Below, piece after piece: positions 23,230-33,534 of a DNA stretch of 64,000 nt. The notes under the pieces are model-generated. The model did no database searches. It was not told where the DNA came from and saw only the letters and a program-made list of their open reading frames with translations. This stretch comes from a virus: IMG/VR virus record IMGVR_UViG_3300047094_002021, positions 1 to 64,000 of that record; one strand, given 5' to 3'. The first letter of the stretch is position 1; the number at the start of each line of letters is the position of its first letter. The translations under genes were made by a program, and so were the position numbers.

Positions 23230-25374
23230 TTAACCTTCTTCGTTATGTTTGAATTTAACTCTTACACTATCTATTGATGGAGATACCAATGGATTATCTG
23301 ACCTATATAGATCTGCCCTATATCGAACTGCGCTAACTGGCTTAGCTACGTCTGAATAATACTTGATTTGAGAGACGCCATATAAATACTGAGATGAAAT
23401 TATTTCTCTAGAACCAAAAACATTATCTATTGTAAATACAAATGAAGATTCAGAAACACGCTGCCTAAATTCATATGGATCTAGATAGGTATAATAGTCT
23501 AAAAATAAAGTTCCATAATCAGATATTGACTTTCCAGACATTATATTAAAAGTAATTAATCCTTCAAAGTTTTTATCGTAGGCAATCTTTATGAAGTTTA
23601 TTCCTCTTTTAAAATCCCACTGAACATCTTTACTTAATGTACCCGAGGGAAGATCTGCTATCAGGGTATCGTTAAGGTATATTGCTAGATTGAAATCTTC
23701 TCTACTTTTTGTTACGACGTGTACTGCAGAGTTTTCTGAATCGCAGTTAATCTTGCCGTCTAATAGGCCAGAGCATATGCTATTGAATCCTGGACTAATG
23801 GAACTAAGCTGATTTGTTATTGGGGAACTAATGGTTACATCTGACGTATTAGCGGTGTTTATTTTTTCGCTCCATACGTTTAAGGCTTTGTATATTTCCA
23901 CTGCATTTACAGATGAGGATCTGATTATTGAATAATTCTTAAATGAATTTATCCCAGATAAAATAAAAGGCTGCTTAATGACCTCTACGCCAGCCACCGC
24001 TATTCTGTAAACGTTTTTACTGAAGTATACAGAAGTATTAGGGTTTAGTTCATTTGTATTAGCGGATGTTGTGTTTAGATCAATTAATTCCAGTCCACCA
24101 ACAAGCAGTCCCCCATCCTGTATATTCTTTACTGCTCTGGTGGAAGATTGAAGATTAACAAATGTTGCATTTGAATTACTGCTTGCGTTAATTGGATCTA
24201 TCGGAATCCAATTAAAATTTTCTACCCCCACTGCAGAAGGATTGTCTACCGCAACAAAATAACTTACGTCATATCCAGATCCAACTTGATGCTCTACATC
24301 TAAAGCTATAGATTCTATTGTCAGCAGTCCGTTGTCAGTTTGTGGAATTGATAGTGGCCTAGAGATTAAGGTTGCTCTCTTATCGTGATACTTTGCTCCT
24401 ATGAAAAAATCTCTTAAACCAAAATCATATATATAAGGCTTATCGGAATCATTTGAAGTTTCATCAGGGTATGTTTTAAATAATGTTAGTTTAACTTTAG
24501 AATACTTTAGGGGGTTGAAAGTAAAGGAAAATCTATCATAATCATTTCTTGAGTCTTTAATTTTTATTTGCTCTGGAATTGAGACATCATTAGGGGTCAT
24601 AGTAACAATTACCGTAGTTGGACTTCCGGTCAACAAAGTTCCCTCAATCTTAGATACTGTAAAATTATTATTAATTGGAATGTCTATATCCATTGAAACT
24701 ATAGACATATTTGCAGACTGGTACTTATAGCTCCAGTACGTATCCGTTAAACCATCTAAAACATTGTCAAAATCATTTACAGAAGAATTGCTATAAACTT
24801 CATTGCCATTTTCAAATATTGAAACCTTTACGGATTGAAGATTAACTACGGATGAAGATATCATATCAAATATGCCAGAGCTAATTTTGGGAATAGTTAC
24901 ATTTCCTATAGATGTATCTACGAAAGCATCTGTGAGCGACATATCTATATTAGTTGTATTAGAAAAATTATCTATAAAAGAATAAAAAAATCCATCTGAA
25001 TTTAAATTAGAGAATATTAGTTGATCGACTTTACCTTCTAATTCTCTTCTTTTTGCTTTTAGATTTGACAATCTTTTATTTAAGGATGTTATTGTCGACA
25101 TTAACTCATAGTTATTTTCGTTAATGCACTCATATAATATTTCTAGATTAAATAAAGAATTAATCATGAGCTCATTAAGATCAGAATGGTTAATAAAATC
25201 TGATAAACTTATAGCATTATAGTCAACGGAAACAGGGAGACCTAATTTATTAGTTGAAAAATATGTATTAAATATTTTTCTAATTTCTTCTTCTGAGGGT
25301 CTATTTCCTGAAGAATAAAATAATTTATATATATTATTTAAAAATTTTCTCTTTTGTATTGTTGCTATGTTCAT
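23230..25374 (-). CDS. Large wedge/fibre protein with discoidin-like element
   Basis: 714 residues. N-terminal helical region with coiled coil (LNKRLSNLKAKRRELEGKVDQ), then VDTSIGNVTIPKISSGIFDM, which parallels the LPKVSSGSF element of the 417-residue protein, and a galactose-binding/discoidin-like NVLDGLTDTYWSYK near residue 225. The rest is beta-rich and low in charged clusters. Predicted structural component of baseplate periphery or fibres that could bind carbohydrates. Starts at ATGA overlap with the preceding gene. Confidence 0.6.
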   Translation of the reverse strand: MNIATIQKRKFLNNIYKLFYSSGNRPSEEEIRKIFNTYFSTNKLGLPVSVDYNAISLSDFINHSDLNELMINSLFNLEILYECINENNYELMSTITSLNKRLSNLKAKRRELEGKVDQLIFSNLNSDGFFYSFIDNFSNTTNIDMSLTDAFVDTSIGNVTIPKISSGIFDMISSSVVNLQSVKVSIFENGNEVYSNSSVNDFDNVLDGLTDTYWSYKYQSANMSIVSMDIDIPINNNFTVSKIEGTLLTGSPTTVIVTMTPNDVSIPEQIKIKDSRNDYDRFSFTFNPLKYSKVKLTLFKTYPDETSNDSDKPYIYDFGLRDFFIGAKYHDKRATLISRPLSIPQTDNGLLTIESIALDVEHQVGSGYDVSYFVAVDNPSAVGVENFNWIPIDPINASSNSNATFVNLQSSTRAVKNIQDGGLLVGGLELIDLNTTSANTNELNPNTSVYFSKNVYRIAVAGVEVIKQPFILSGINSFKNYSIIRSSSVNAVEIYKALNVWSEKINTANTSDVTISSPITNQLSSISPGFNSICSGLLDGKINCDSENSAVHVVTKSREDFNLAIYLNDTLIADLPSGTLSKDVQWDFKRGINFIKIAYDKNFEGLITFNIMSGKSISDYGTLFLDYYTYLDPYEFRQRVSESSFVFTIDNVFGSREIISSQYLYGVSQIKYYSDVAKPVSAVRYRADLYRSDNPLVSPSIDSVRVKFKHNEEG

Positions 25375-28115
25375 GATCTTTTAACCTTAGCTATTAGTTG
25401 ATAAGAGTATATACTTGGAGTAAAGTTTAGTCTATTCTTTTTAGTAATTTTTATTTTAACTAGAATACTTTTTACCTCTCTTGGCACTGCGGGATAAGTG
25501 AGATACGAGGCTCCAGAAAGCCTATACTCACTTAGCACTGACTGGTTAAACAGCAGAACTTCTGGTATGCCGGAAAAGTCCAATTGTATAGGAGATATCT
25601 GAATCCAGTTATTGCCTCCGTCTACAGAGATGTATCCTAGTAGGGATATATTTTTTAACATAGCTTCGTCAATATTGGAGTCAATGCTTAGCATTACTGA
25701 TTCCACTGGAAAGTCAAAGTTAAACGGCAGAGAAACAATTTCTAATTGAGAATTAAATGTTTCCTTGTAAACTTCTATATCCTTTAGACCTATACACCAA
25801 CGCTTAGCCGGATATCTTTCCTTGGCTGACTGCACCAAAACTTTATGCGTTTTTATTCTTTCTTGCGCGGTAAAAGATTCTTCAACTAAAGACATTAAAT
25901 TTACCGTACTTCCGTCATCTAGTAGCGTTGGACCAATATCTGTAATAGTTAAAGTTAAGTTATTTGTTGGTGCCGTACCACCAAGGCTTGTTCCAAGAAT
26001 AGTAATAGTATCCCCTATGGCGTAACCAGTGCCATACTTAGTCATTGTGACTGTTGTGTTTCCGCTGTAATTTGCGCTTGATCCAGTTTTAGTGATGGTA
26101 AATACTGCGTCAGCACCAGCCCCACTGGTGACGCTTTGAATAACTCCAGGATAAGCTGTCGCTCTAGTTGCAACTGTTAGGGTCAAGTCATTTGTTGGTG
26201 ACGTACCACCAAGGTTTGTTCCAAGGATGGTGATCGTATCTCCTACGGCGTAGTTGGAGCCACCATTGGTTATTGTGACGGTTATATTATCGCTGTAAAC
26301 GGCGCCTGACCCAGTTTTGGCGATAGTAAATACCGCGCCAGTACCAGTCCCACTGGTGGCGCTTTGACTTCTTGCCGTATAAGTTGCAGCAGCGGTGACG
26401 CTAGTTCCAGAAGCAGTAAATGTTGTAGCGCCCTGAACCAAGGGGGACTTGGTAATGCTCGTTCCAGAAGCGGTAAACGTTGTGCCACCTGGAACCAGAG
26501 CGGTATTTAATACATAGAGGTCCATTAGCTCATCAAAGTCGTTTTGCGCTGCCTCCATAGTGTTGTAGTTTTTATTTTTTATTTCATCTTCAGAATATTC
26601 TATTGATGGTAGGAAGGATGCACTCTTGGTAACCTTGCCTGTTCCTAGCTCAAATTGAGAATCCCATCTTTCAAAGTAAACTTTTCTCCGCACATCTAAC
26701 GGACTAGTTAAGGTCAGTTCTATAACGTAAAACTTTCTTGCTACTGGTTTCTTTTTTATTGAAACATCAATACTTTTAAAGGCGGCTCCTAATCTGGAAT
26801 ACTCTGTTGGATTAGACTGTGTCGGCAGTAGGTTGTACTTGTTATATTCAACTTTTTCGTATATATCTTTACTCAGTGCATCCGGATTAAATCTTTCTAA
26901 ATTTACAAAAGGATTATTTCTATTTGATGCTGTTGGCTTCCAGTACAGGTGCTGAATATCTATATTAGAATACTCTGGCTGTCTAAAAGAGACTTGAATT
27001 TTAAAAACTTGTCTTTCCGAAAATCTTATTGTGGCTTTATCATAGAAGTATGATTTAGCCATTTGTAGATTTAGTGGCACTAGTGAAGACCCTATGTATA
27101 TGGGAGATTTAAGAATTTGCTCCGAAACCCCATCCTTACCATATACTATTATGCTATTAACCTCAACATATTTCATAGATCCAAAATACGGAGTAATGTC
27201 TATACTATTTGCAACAGCACTATTTGAAGATGCTAATTCTAAGTCAAGGACTAAGGGTTCGTCCACTGGATGGTTTGACCAATCTAGTAAATCACCTTCT
27301 CCGGTTTTGGAGCTGCTAAATTCTGATGTAAGATATTTAAATTCATTTTGTCTTGCCGGAATAGATGGCTTAGGTGATGGGTTACTTTTGTCTACATTTA
27401 ATGCTTCATATTCAAAGTAGCTTAAAGGGTTAGAATCTTTTATACTGGTAAGATTATTCAATGTGGCACTATTCTCAAATACATATTTATAATCGCTACT
27501 CCGTTCAGCGTCTAGCGATCTAACTACCTGATGGCTATTGCCTATAAATCCTCCAGAGCTTAATACTTTTACTAAGTTTGCATTCCATTTTTGGGTAGCT
27601 GAGATTGAAAGGCTCATTACTCCATTTTTAATTAATGGATTAAATCCAGCTTGTATTTTTGAGTAATCTATTGAATCATCGTTATCAAAGGAATCACCAA
27701 CATAAAATATATCATCAGCTGGACTTCTAGAATACATTTGTAGGACTTTGGCTTTTGATGCTATTCGTTCGGAAAATCTTTTTTCATTTTCTATTTCTTT
27801 TGTGAATAGATTAAACACACTAATAGATTTTGCATTTAATGAGTCTATCTGACCAGCAGCTACGTTAATGTCCGATGTAGAGCCTTCAAAAAATAAATTA
27901 ACCTTTGAAGACATGGGTGGTTCGCCTTTAATGAAGGGATCATACTGAGTTAGTGGTGCGCCCATCTGTTGCTGCACCTCTGTTAAAATTGTTGAATATT
28001 CACTAGCTATTTCTTCTTTGGAAAAAATTCCTTTAGAATTTACTACATTAATTAACCTAGCTACTTTGATTAAAAGTTGCTGGTAAGATAATAGGTTTGA
28101 GGATAATTGTGTCAT
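25371..28115 (-). CDS. Large fibre protein with inserted tandem repeat module
   Basis: 914 residues. The N-terminal part is helical (ISVFNLFTKEIENEKRFSERI), the outer parts are beta-rich like the neighbouring fibre proteins. In the middle (about residues 540-725) is a different block: two 76-residue repeats built on AVFTI-KTGS, YAVGDTITILGTNLGGTSPT and LTLTV, preceded by two short TTFTASGTS units. Such GDTITI...LGGT repeats are common in phage fibre proteins of aquatic viruses and act as swappable beta modules. The outer sequence continues smoothly after the block, so it looks inserted. Confidence 0.65.
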   Translation of the reverse strand: MTQLSSNLLSYQQLLIKVARLINVVNSKGIFSKEEIASEYSTILTEVQQQMGAPLTQYDPFIKGEPPMSSKVNLFFEGSTSDINVAAGQIDSLNAKSISVFNLFTKEIENEKRFSERIASKAKVLQMYSRSPADDIFYVGDSFDNDDSIDYSKIQAGFNPLIKNGVMSLSISATQKWNANLVKVLSSGGFIGNSHQVVRSLDAERSSDYKYVFENSATLNNLTSIKDSNPLSYFEYEALNVDKSNPSPKPSIPARQNEFKYLTSEFSSSKTGEGDLLDWSNHPVDEPLVLDLELASSNSAVANSIDITPYFGSMKYVEVNSIIVYGKDGVSEQILKSPIYIGSSLVPLNLQMAKSYFYDKATIRFSERQVFKIQVSFRQPEYSNIDIQHLYWKPTASNRNNPFVNLERFNPDALSKDIYEKVEYNKYNLLPTQSNPTEYSRLGAAFKSIDVSIKKKPVARKFYVIELTLTSPLDVRRKVYFERWDSQFELGTGKVTKSASFLPSIEYSEDEIKNKNYNTMEAAQNDFDELMDLYVLNTALVPGGTTFTASGTSITKSPLVQGATTFTASGTSVTAAATYTARSQSATSGTGTGAVFTIAKTGSGAVYSDNITVTITNGGSNYAVGDTITILGTNLGGTSPTNDLTLTVATRATAYPGVIQSVTSGAGADAVFTITKTGSSANYSGNTTVTMTKYGTGYAIGDTITILGTSLGGTAPTNNLTLTITDIGPTLLDDGSTVNLMSLVEESFTAQERIKTHKVLVQSAKERYPAKRWCIGLKDIEVYKETFNSQLEIVSLPFNFDFPVESVMLSIDSNIDEAMLKNISLLGYISVDGGNNWIQISPIQLDFSGIPEVLLFNQSVLSEYRLSGASYLTYPAVPREVKSILVKIKITKKNRLNFTPSIYSYQLIAKVKRS
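25938..26510 (-). repeat. In-coding tandem repeats of the fibre protein
   Basis: Two copies of a 228-base unit (matching landmarks at 25963 and 26191), and before them in reading direction two 57-base units (landmarks at 26404 and 26461). The copies differ at many third positions and a few amino acids, so they are old enough to have diverged, or were imported already diverged. They encode the beta repeats of the 914-residue protein. Confidence 0.8.
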
Positions 28116-28125
28116 AAGAGTCTCT

Positions 28126-30729
28126 TTATCTGAACGTAGAATTTAACTTATCATAATAGGAATCATAATTTATTGTTTTCATCTTTAATACCAGACTGTC
28201 AATAGATATCGGATCTGTCGATTCAGGTATATTCTTTCTTAAAATTATTCTAAATCTTAAATCGTTAGGAACATACTGATAATCTACTTTAAATGGCGTA
28301 TTTATATTTTTATTAAAAACGATTCCTTGACCGCTGTGAATAAATATAGTGTTATTAGTTTGAAAGAATTCATTTTTTTGAGAGCTAGAAGTATAGTTAG
28401 TTATGTTTAACGCGAAAGATCCATCTGACAATTGAACTCTTACCGGAGAATAGCCGGAAAAATTACCCGTAAAACTAGTACCGCTAGACTTACTGAAGAA
28501 GGCATTGACAGCCGCGCCCCTATTAATGTAGGGTGCATACGACAATCTAACATACGAATTAGAGTCAGTTTGCTTGAATTGTTCCCCTGGCCCATTTACT
28601 GTTCCAAATGACTTAACAGATTCAAGGAATATGTTTTGTCTAATAAAATCAATTTCATTGTGTAAAGCTAAAGAATAGTCCAAGGAATAGCTAGCTACAT
28701 ATGTATCTGCTGGATTGAAAGTTTGACTAGACAAAGTAATTGTTTTATTTGAGCTAGAATAAGAATAGCTAATCGATCCTCGCGGCATAAGTGTTCCGTT
28801 TTTATATATATTAATAGAGTTAGCTATAGCACTAAAGCGAAGGGTTGCCTTTTTTGAAGTTGGATCAAAGAACAGCATTTCAGACTCTATAAACGAAGTA
28901 CCATATGATGCTACTGGAGTCCAGTCAGATTCCCTATTGGGAATTGGCTTATTAGATATTGAAAGTTCATAGGACGCTGGAGATCTAAGATCTAATTGAG
29001 AAGACATAACAGATAGGGAATTTGTTGCCTGATTTATTTTTGCTTTTACTGCCGTTATTTGTCCGTCTACTGGGATTTTTTTACTAACAAAAACTGCTTT
29101 ATTACTCTCCGCATTTAAAGTTTCAATTAACTCTATAGATTTTAAGGAAAAAGTATATTCATAAGAGTTTTCAGATTCCATAACTTGTGAATTATTTACT
29201 GCATTTGTGTTGGGAAATGAAATTATTGGATTAAAAAATTGATTTTTATAATCAGACATTTGATTCGAAGAACTGTATTGGCCGAATCCAGCTTGATTAA
29301 GACTGCTTACAGAACTGCTACTTATTCCTTTTTCCGTATACTGTGTATTGTTAAAAATGTTTAATTTACCAGAAAAACTATCTAGCATAGTGTTCATAAG
29401 ATTTATAAATACTGGAGTATTAGAAAAAATATTTCTGTCTTCCATCGCCAAGGAATTAAAATCTTTAATCTGATCATTTAAAGTAGAGATATAAGAATTA
29501 AACTCAGATGGAAATCTATATGTATAGTAATCATTATCTGAATATTTGTTTTTGGATAAGCCAGAAACTGTATTTTTTCTAGAAAAAAACCAATAAACTA
29601 TATCTTGAAATTTGCTAAATCTTTTTGTTCTATCATTAATTATTTGCTTAACAAAAGAATCTAAAACTTTTGAGTTTAGTTCTGAGACTAAAGGAGTTTT
29701 ATTTGATCTTATGTAATTTGATTGATTAAATAAAAATATAATCTTTTTTACATTCTTTTTATCAAATCTTAATTCAAAGACTCCATTAATTAATGTTGGT
29801 CGATCTAACAAGGTAGTATAAACTTCTGCTGAATTTAAATTATTAGATTGTTCTGGAGAGTTATGGAATAACACCACCTGCAGCAATTGAAAGTTATTGG
29901 ATTGATTTGGGTTAAATCTAATTGTATCAATATTTATATTTCTTTGCAGATCGACTTCCGCGGATGTAACCGCTCCCTTGATTAATGTGTAATCATATCG
30001 AATATATTTTAAAGATTCTCTAATTTGAGAATCTAATATAACTGGACTCTTGACTGTAATGCTCCATGAATCTGAAAAGTTATCATTAAACAAATTAAAA
30101 AAATCATTATTAGTAGTTATATAATTATCATAATTAGTTTGAATATTTATATCTTTAATATTTCTAATTATATTTTTGATATCTTGAGAGCTACCTATCT
30201 TAAATACACCTAAGGAACTGTCGATAAAAGCGTTGCCATTTTCAGCAAAGGCAACGTTGTCTCTATCCGGAATACCGAAAGTTACGTTGTCTGATCTGTA
30301 ATCATTAATAAAGCTATCGAATTTTTCTATGTAGTTAGCATTGAAGAGGTCATCTTTACCTGAGATGAATTCATAATTATCAATAAATAATTCTAATTTA
30401 TCTAAATCAGTCTGAACTTTATCTATTTCAGAAGAAAAAATATCCACCATAGACGTCAATACTAACCCATTTGCATTTGCTGCAGAGAATAATTGTTGCT
30501 CTCTTAAAAATAAATTTCTGAATGAATCAATTAATATTTCTTTTGAGATCAAAGAAAATGCTGGAATGCGAGCAGCTGAGAAATTCCTGTCAATTACGTT
30601 GTTATTCATTTTATTTATTAACGTTGGCAAGTCTTCTTTAGAGACCTTCATGTTTCTAATCAAAGAAGAAATACTAGCTCTAGTTGAGGAGGAGTATTGA
30701 TTTATCGTTTCTGGTAAATAATTTAACAT
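28126..30729 (-). CDS. Large wedge/fibre structural protein
   Basis: 867 residues, Asn and Ser rich. Helical N-terminal region (FSSEIDKVQTDLDKLELFI) followed by FIDSSLGVFKIGSS, the same transition as in the 714-residue protein, then long beta-rich domains. No enzyme motifs. Predicted baseplate-periphery or tail-fibre component; paralogy with its neighbours suggests a family expanded by duplication. Confidence 0.58.
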   Translation of the reverse strand: MLNYLPETINQYSSSTRASISSLIRNMKVSKEDLPTLINKMNNNVIDRNFSAARIPAFSLISKEILIDSFRNLFLREQQLFSAANANGLVLTSMVDIFSSEIDKVQTDLDKLELFIDNYEFISGKDDLFNANYIEKFDSFINDYRSDNVTFGIPDRDNVAFAENGNAFIDSSLGVFKIGSSQDIKNIIRNIKDINIQTNYDNYITTNNDFFNLFNDNFSDSWSITVKSPVILDSQIRESLKYIRYDYTLIKGAVTSAEVDLQRNINIDTIRFNPNQSNNFQLLQVVLFHNSPEQSNNLNSAEVYTTLLDRPTLINGVFELRFDKKNVKKIIFLFNQSNYIRSNKTPLVSELNSKVLDSFVKQIINDRTKRFSKFQDIVYWFFSRKNTVSGLSKNKYSDNDYYTYRFPSEFNSYISTLNDQIKDFNSLAMEDRNIFSNTPVFINLMNTMLDSFSGKLNIFNNTQYTEKGISSSSVSSLNQAGFGQYSSSNQMSDYKNQFFNPIISFPNTNAVNNSQVMESENSYEYTFSLKSIELIETLNAESNKAVFVSKKIPVDGQITAVKAKINQATNSLSVMSSQLDLRSPASYELSISNKPIPNRESDWTPVASYGTSFIESEMLFFDPTSKKATLRFSAIANSINIYKNGTLMPRGSISYSYSSSNKTITLSSQTFNPADTYVASYSLDYSLALHNEIDFIRQNIFLESVKSFGTVNGPGEQFKQTDSNSYVRLSYAPYINRGAAVNAFFSKSSGTSFTGNFSGYSPVRVQLSDGSFALNITNYTSSSQKNEFFQTNNTIFIHSGQGIVFNKNINTPFKVDYQYVPNDLRFRIILRKNIPESTDPISIDSLVLKMKTINYDSYYDKLNSTFR

Positions 30730-30730
30730 T

Positions 30731-33505
30731 TTAACTCCAGTTATCTCCGCTCATGTTCTGAAGGTCAAAAACAACTCCAGCTGTAAGATTATTTTGAATT
30801 ATACTATATATTTCTTTTTCATCAATAAAGTTATCTTTTACTTCTTCTGGCATTCTAATTATAACATACCCACCTCTTGTATAGGCGTTTCCTTGGGCTG
30901 GATATGTGTCCCAGTAAGAAAGTATCTCATCAATATTCTCAATTGCTTCCGAATTCTGTACTGTCGATTTTACTCCTCCACCCCTCAATCTTAAGTCTGT
31001 CAATTTTGGCTTATCCCTGTTGGGATCATTAGTAACATACATAACTGCTATTACTAAAGCAAAGGGATCATAGTTAGTTGACAGCACATTAAAGATTGTT
31101 GAATCGTAAGTAAAGTTTACACTTTGATTATAATCATGATCTAGAACTTCTATATATTCGACTGGTTGCGAGGAGTCATCGCCATATCTTTTTTTGTATA
31201 TATTTTTTGGAGTTAGATATATATAAAGTGGCTTATCAAATTTAATAGTGCCTGCATTTAGCAGCGGGTTTAATGGTACTGGATTTCCATCTACATGCCT
31301 TATTAGAAGATCTTTATTTTCAGTTGTGTAGGAGACTTTAATAAAAGAACTATTTGAAGGAACAACAGCCCGCTTAAAAGTGATAACTCCTGTTTGCGAA
31401 TTAATATCTTTTATTAACCTATAGGGCACTTGTGTCCACTGGCTATCGTCTGTTTCTTTAGTGAATACTTTAACTTCACTTTTTATTATTCCAGCTATTG
31501 ATGATGAATAATTAGTTGGATGATTCCAGTTTAGTATTGGAGTTCTTCTTACTCTTATATTTTTGCTATCTAATACTGTAGGATATTCATCTATGATGTC
31601 ATAATGCCCATGGCCATATATTCTAGACCAAGAAACATCCTGCTGATCCAAAGTACTATATTGAGCTAGCAGTCTTTGGTTCTTGTAGTCTTTCTTCCAG
31701 TCAAACCATTGATTTGCTGGGGAGATATATATTTCTTTTGAAAAAGTACCAGAAGTAACTGGAAGCTCCCATGCATCAAACTTTGACAGGTTTGGACTTA
31801 TTGGATTAACCTTAATGGCACTTGAGGATTTGTATCTAACTGAATATATTGGAACGATATACTTTAATGGAACCCTACTTGGTATAAAGGTATTGGAATT
31901 ATTGATACCAAAAAATTCACCATCTCCCGGTCTGCCGTCTGCATCCAACGCACAAATTCCTATGAATATGTTCTCCACGTTTCTACTAAAAGAGCTTTCT
32001 GACCTTGAGTAAAAATCAACATAGTTTAAGTAATTACCTAAAAATTCTTTTTGCTCTATGTCATAGAATCCGTATCTAATACCATCATCTGGGAATTCAT
32101 TACTTATCGAGAAGGTTCCGTACTGAAGATCTCTTTCTTCTAATTCTATTCTATTCTGAGATGGAATATCATTAATTGCAGATCTTATTTGTCCAAGGGT
32201 AGGTATTCCAATTGGTCTACCTTCTTGATTGCAAAAGAGCAGTATTCCATCCCCATAATTAATAGTATTTTTATCTTTAGACGATAGCACTATGCCAGAA
32301 ACGGTTCTCATATAATTAACAGATAGGTCAATTGAGCTCGTGGTTACTATGGAATCCCCATAATAAGTAGCTGAAGTTTCAATAGTTAATACATTATTTG
32401 AATTGCTAATTGATACTGGAGTTTCACCAGTGACCAGTTGTCCACCCGAGGTAACATTGCTTAATGTTAAACCAGAAAGGACTATGGCACGGTTTGTGTC
32501 TCTATCAGAAAAAGTTTTAATTCTTACTTCATTGTTTTCATAGTCTACTGTATTCAATGTCTTTGCATCGCTGGATGTAAAGGTAATAGATGTATTTACA
32601 CCTTCTGTTTCGGAAGGATATTCTATTTTAGAAATATAATGAGAACCATTGCTTAACGAGGTTATGGACTTAATATTATCTAAATTATTTAAAGGAACCG
32701 TTATTGATCTACTGGGGGATACGTTTTGCACTTCTCCAGATATTGAAACGCTAACAGTAACTGGCATAGGGGAGTAATCAATCCTGCTTCGCGGGACCGT
32801 CAAAGGCCCAGGCTGAACTATTCCTTCTACATCTATTCTTGCAATAGAAAACCCTTCAGCTTCTCCAAAGCCAGATATCTTATTACCGATAAGGCTAATG
32901 CACATATACTTTGCGTCAGACGTGTTCCTGCCATTCATTGGAATTGTTACTTTCCCGGAAGCTGCAGATAGATCTAATAGTTCAGCCCCCCCAAATTTTA
33001 AAAGATCAGTCTGGTAAGTAGGCGACCAAAAAATGGAAGTTACTTTAAATTGTCTCCATTTTGGATTTGAATCCGCTGTAATAATAATATTATTTATTTT
33101 TAATATATCATCTGGTATTTCAAAGAAAATATAATCTAATGCTATAGAGGGACCTACTGTCCCAGAGAAACTTATTTTTTTATAGCTTCTGTCAGAGTTA
33201 ATAGATGAGGTAGTGCCCATATTTTCTACGGCAATAATATACTTTCTTATATCCTCTGAAGCAAAGTTCTTCCAGCCTTGAAATAATTCTGGAGTTGACA
33301 ACTTCATGTTCAACCAGACTTTAGCTAAATACCATTTAGTTTCACTATCAACTTTCCCATCGCGAAATATTTGATTATTTTTTATTTGGAAAGTTTTTAC
33401 GGCTGAAGTAGTAGCTGGTCCATAAGCGCCATCTATAGCCTTGGCATAGGATCCACTAGCAGCTAATGTATATTGTATATATTTTACGTATTCATGTGAT
33501 GACAT
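30731..33505 (-). CDS. Baseplate/tail protein with N-terminal peptidoglycan-binding domain
   Basis: 924 residues. The first 65 residues match the PG_binding_1 pattern: VKYIQYTLAASGSY, AIDGAYGPATTSAVKTFQ and DGKVDSETKWYLAKVW. The remainder is beta-rich with F-type strands and Ser/Asn-rich linkers (ITVPLNNLDNIKSITSLSNG). It would hold the virion to the cell wall at or after contact (inference). A peptidoglycan-binding module on a large baseplate protein is uncommon but known in virion proteins of phages infecting thick-walled hosts. Confidence 0.7.
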   Translation of the reverse strand: MSSHEYVKYIQYTLAASGSYAKAIDGAYGPATTSAVKTFQIKNNQIFRDGKVDSETKWYLAKVWLNMKLSTPELFQGWKNFASEDIRKYIIAVENMGTTSSINSDRSYKKISFSGTVGPSIALDYIFFEIPDDILKINNIIITADSNPKWRQFKVTSIFWSPTYQTDLLKFGGAELLDLSAASGKVTIPMNGRNTSDAKYMCISLIGNKISGFGEAEGFSIARIDVEGIVQPGPLTVPRSRIDYSPMPVTVSVSISGEVQNVSPSRSITVPLNNLDNIKSITSLSNGSHYISKIEYPSETEGVNTSITFTSSDAKTLNTVDYENNEVRIKTFSDRDTNRAIVLSGLTLSNVTSGGQLVTGETPVSISNSNNVLTIETSATYYGDSIVTTSSIDLSVNYMRTVSGIVLSSKDKNTINYGDGILLFCNQEGRPIGIPTLGQIRSAINDIPSQNRIELEERDLQYGTFSISNEFPDDGIRYGFYDIEQKEFLGNYLNYVDFYSRSESSFSRNVENIFIGICALDADGRPGDGEFFGINNSNTFIPSRVPLKYIVPIYSVRYKSSSAIKVNPISPNLSKFDAWELPVTSGTFSKEIYISPANQWFDWKKDYKNQRLLAQYSTLDQQDVSWSRIYGHGHYDIIDEYPTVLDSKNIRVRRTPILNWNHPTNYSSSIAGIIKSEVKVFTKETDDSQWTQVPYRLIKDINSQTGVITFKRAVVPSNSSFIKVSYTTENKDLLIRHVDGNPVPLNPLLNAGTIKFDKPLYIYLTPKNIYKKRYGDDSSQPVEYIEVLDHDYNQSVNFTYDSTIFNVLSTNYDPFALVIAVMYVTNDPNRDKPKLTDLRLRGGGVKSTVQNSEAIENIDEILSYWDTYPAQGNAYTRGGYVIIRMPEEVKDNFIDEKEIYSIIQNNLTAGVVFDLQNMSGDNWS

Positions 33506-33534
33506 ATTTCTTAGCTCTCATGTACTAGTGTTTT

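Noticed and set aside
26282-26488. Minus-strand open frame of 68 codons in the repeat region
   Set aside because: It is an out-of-frame reading of the repeat block of the 914-residue protein, with Leu/Pro-rich noise composition.
25938-26510. CRISPR array or intergenic repeat
   Set aside because: The repeats are in frame inside a long coding region, with no spacers of constant size.
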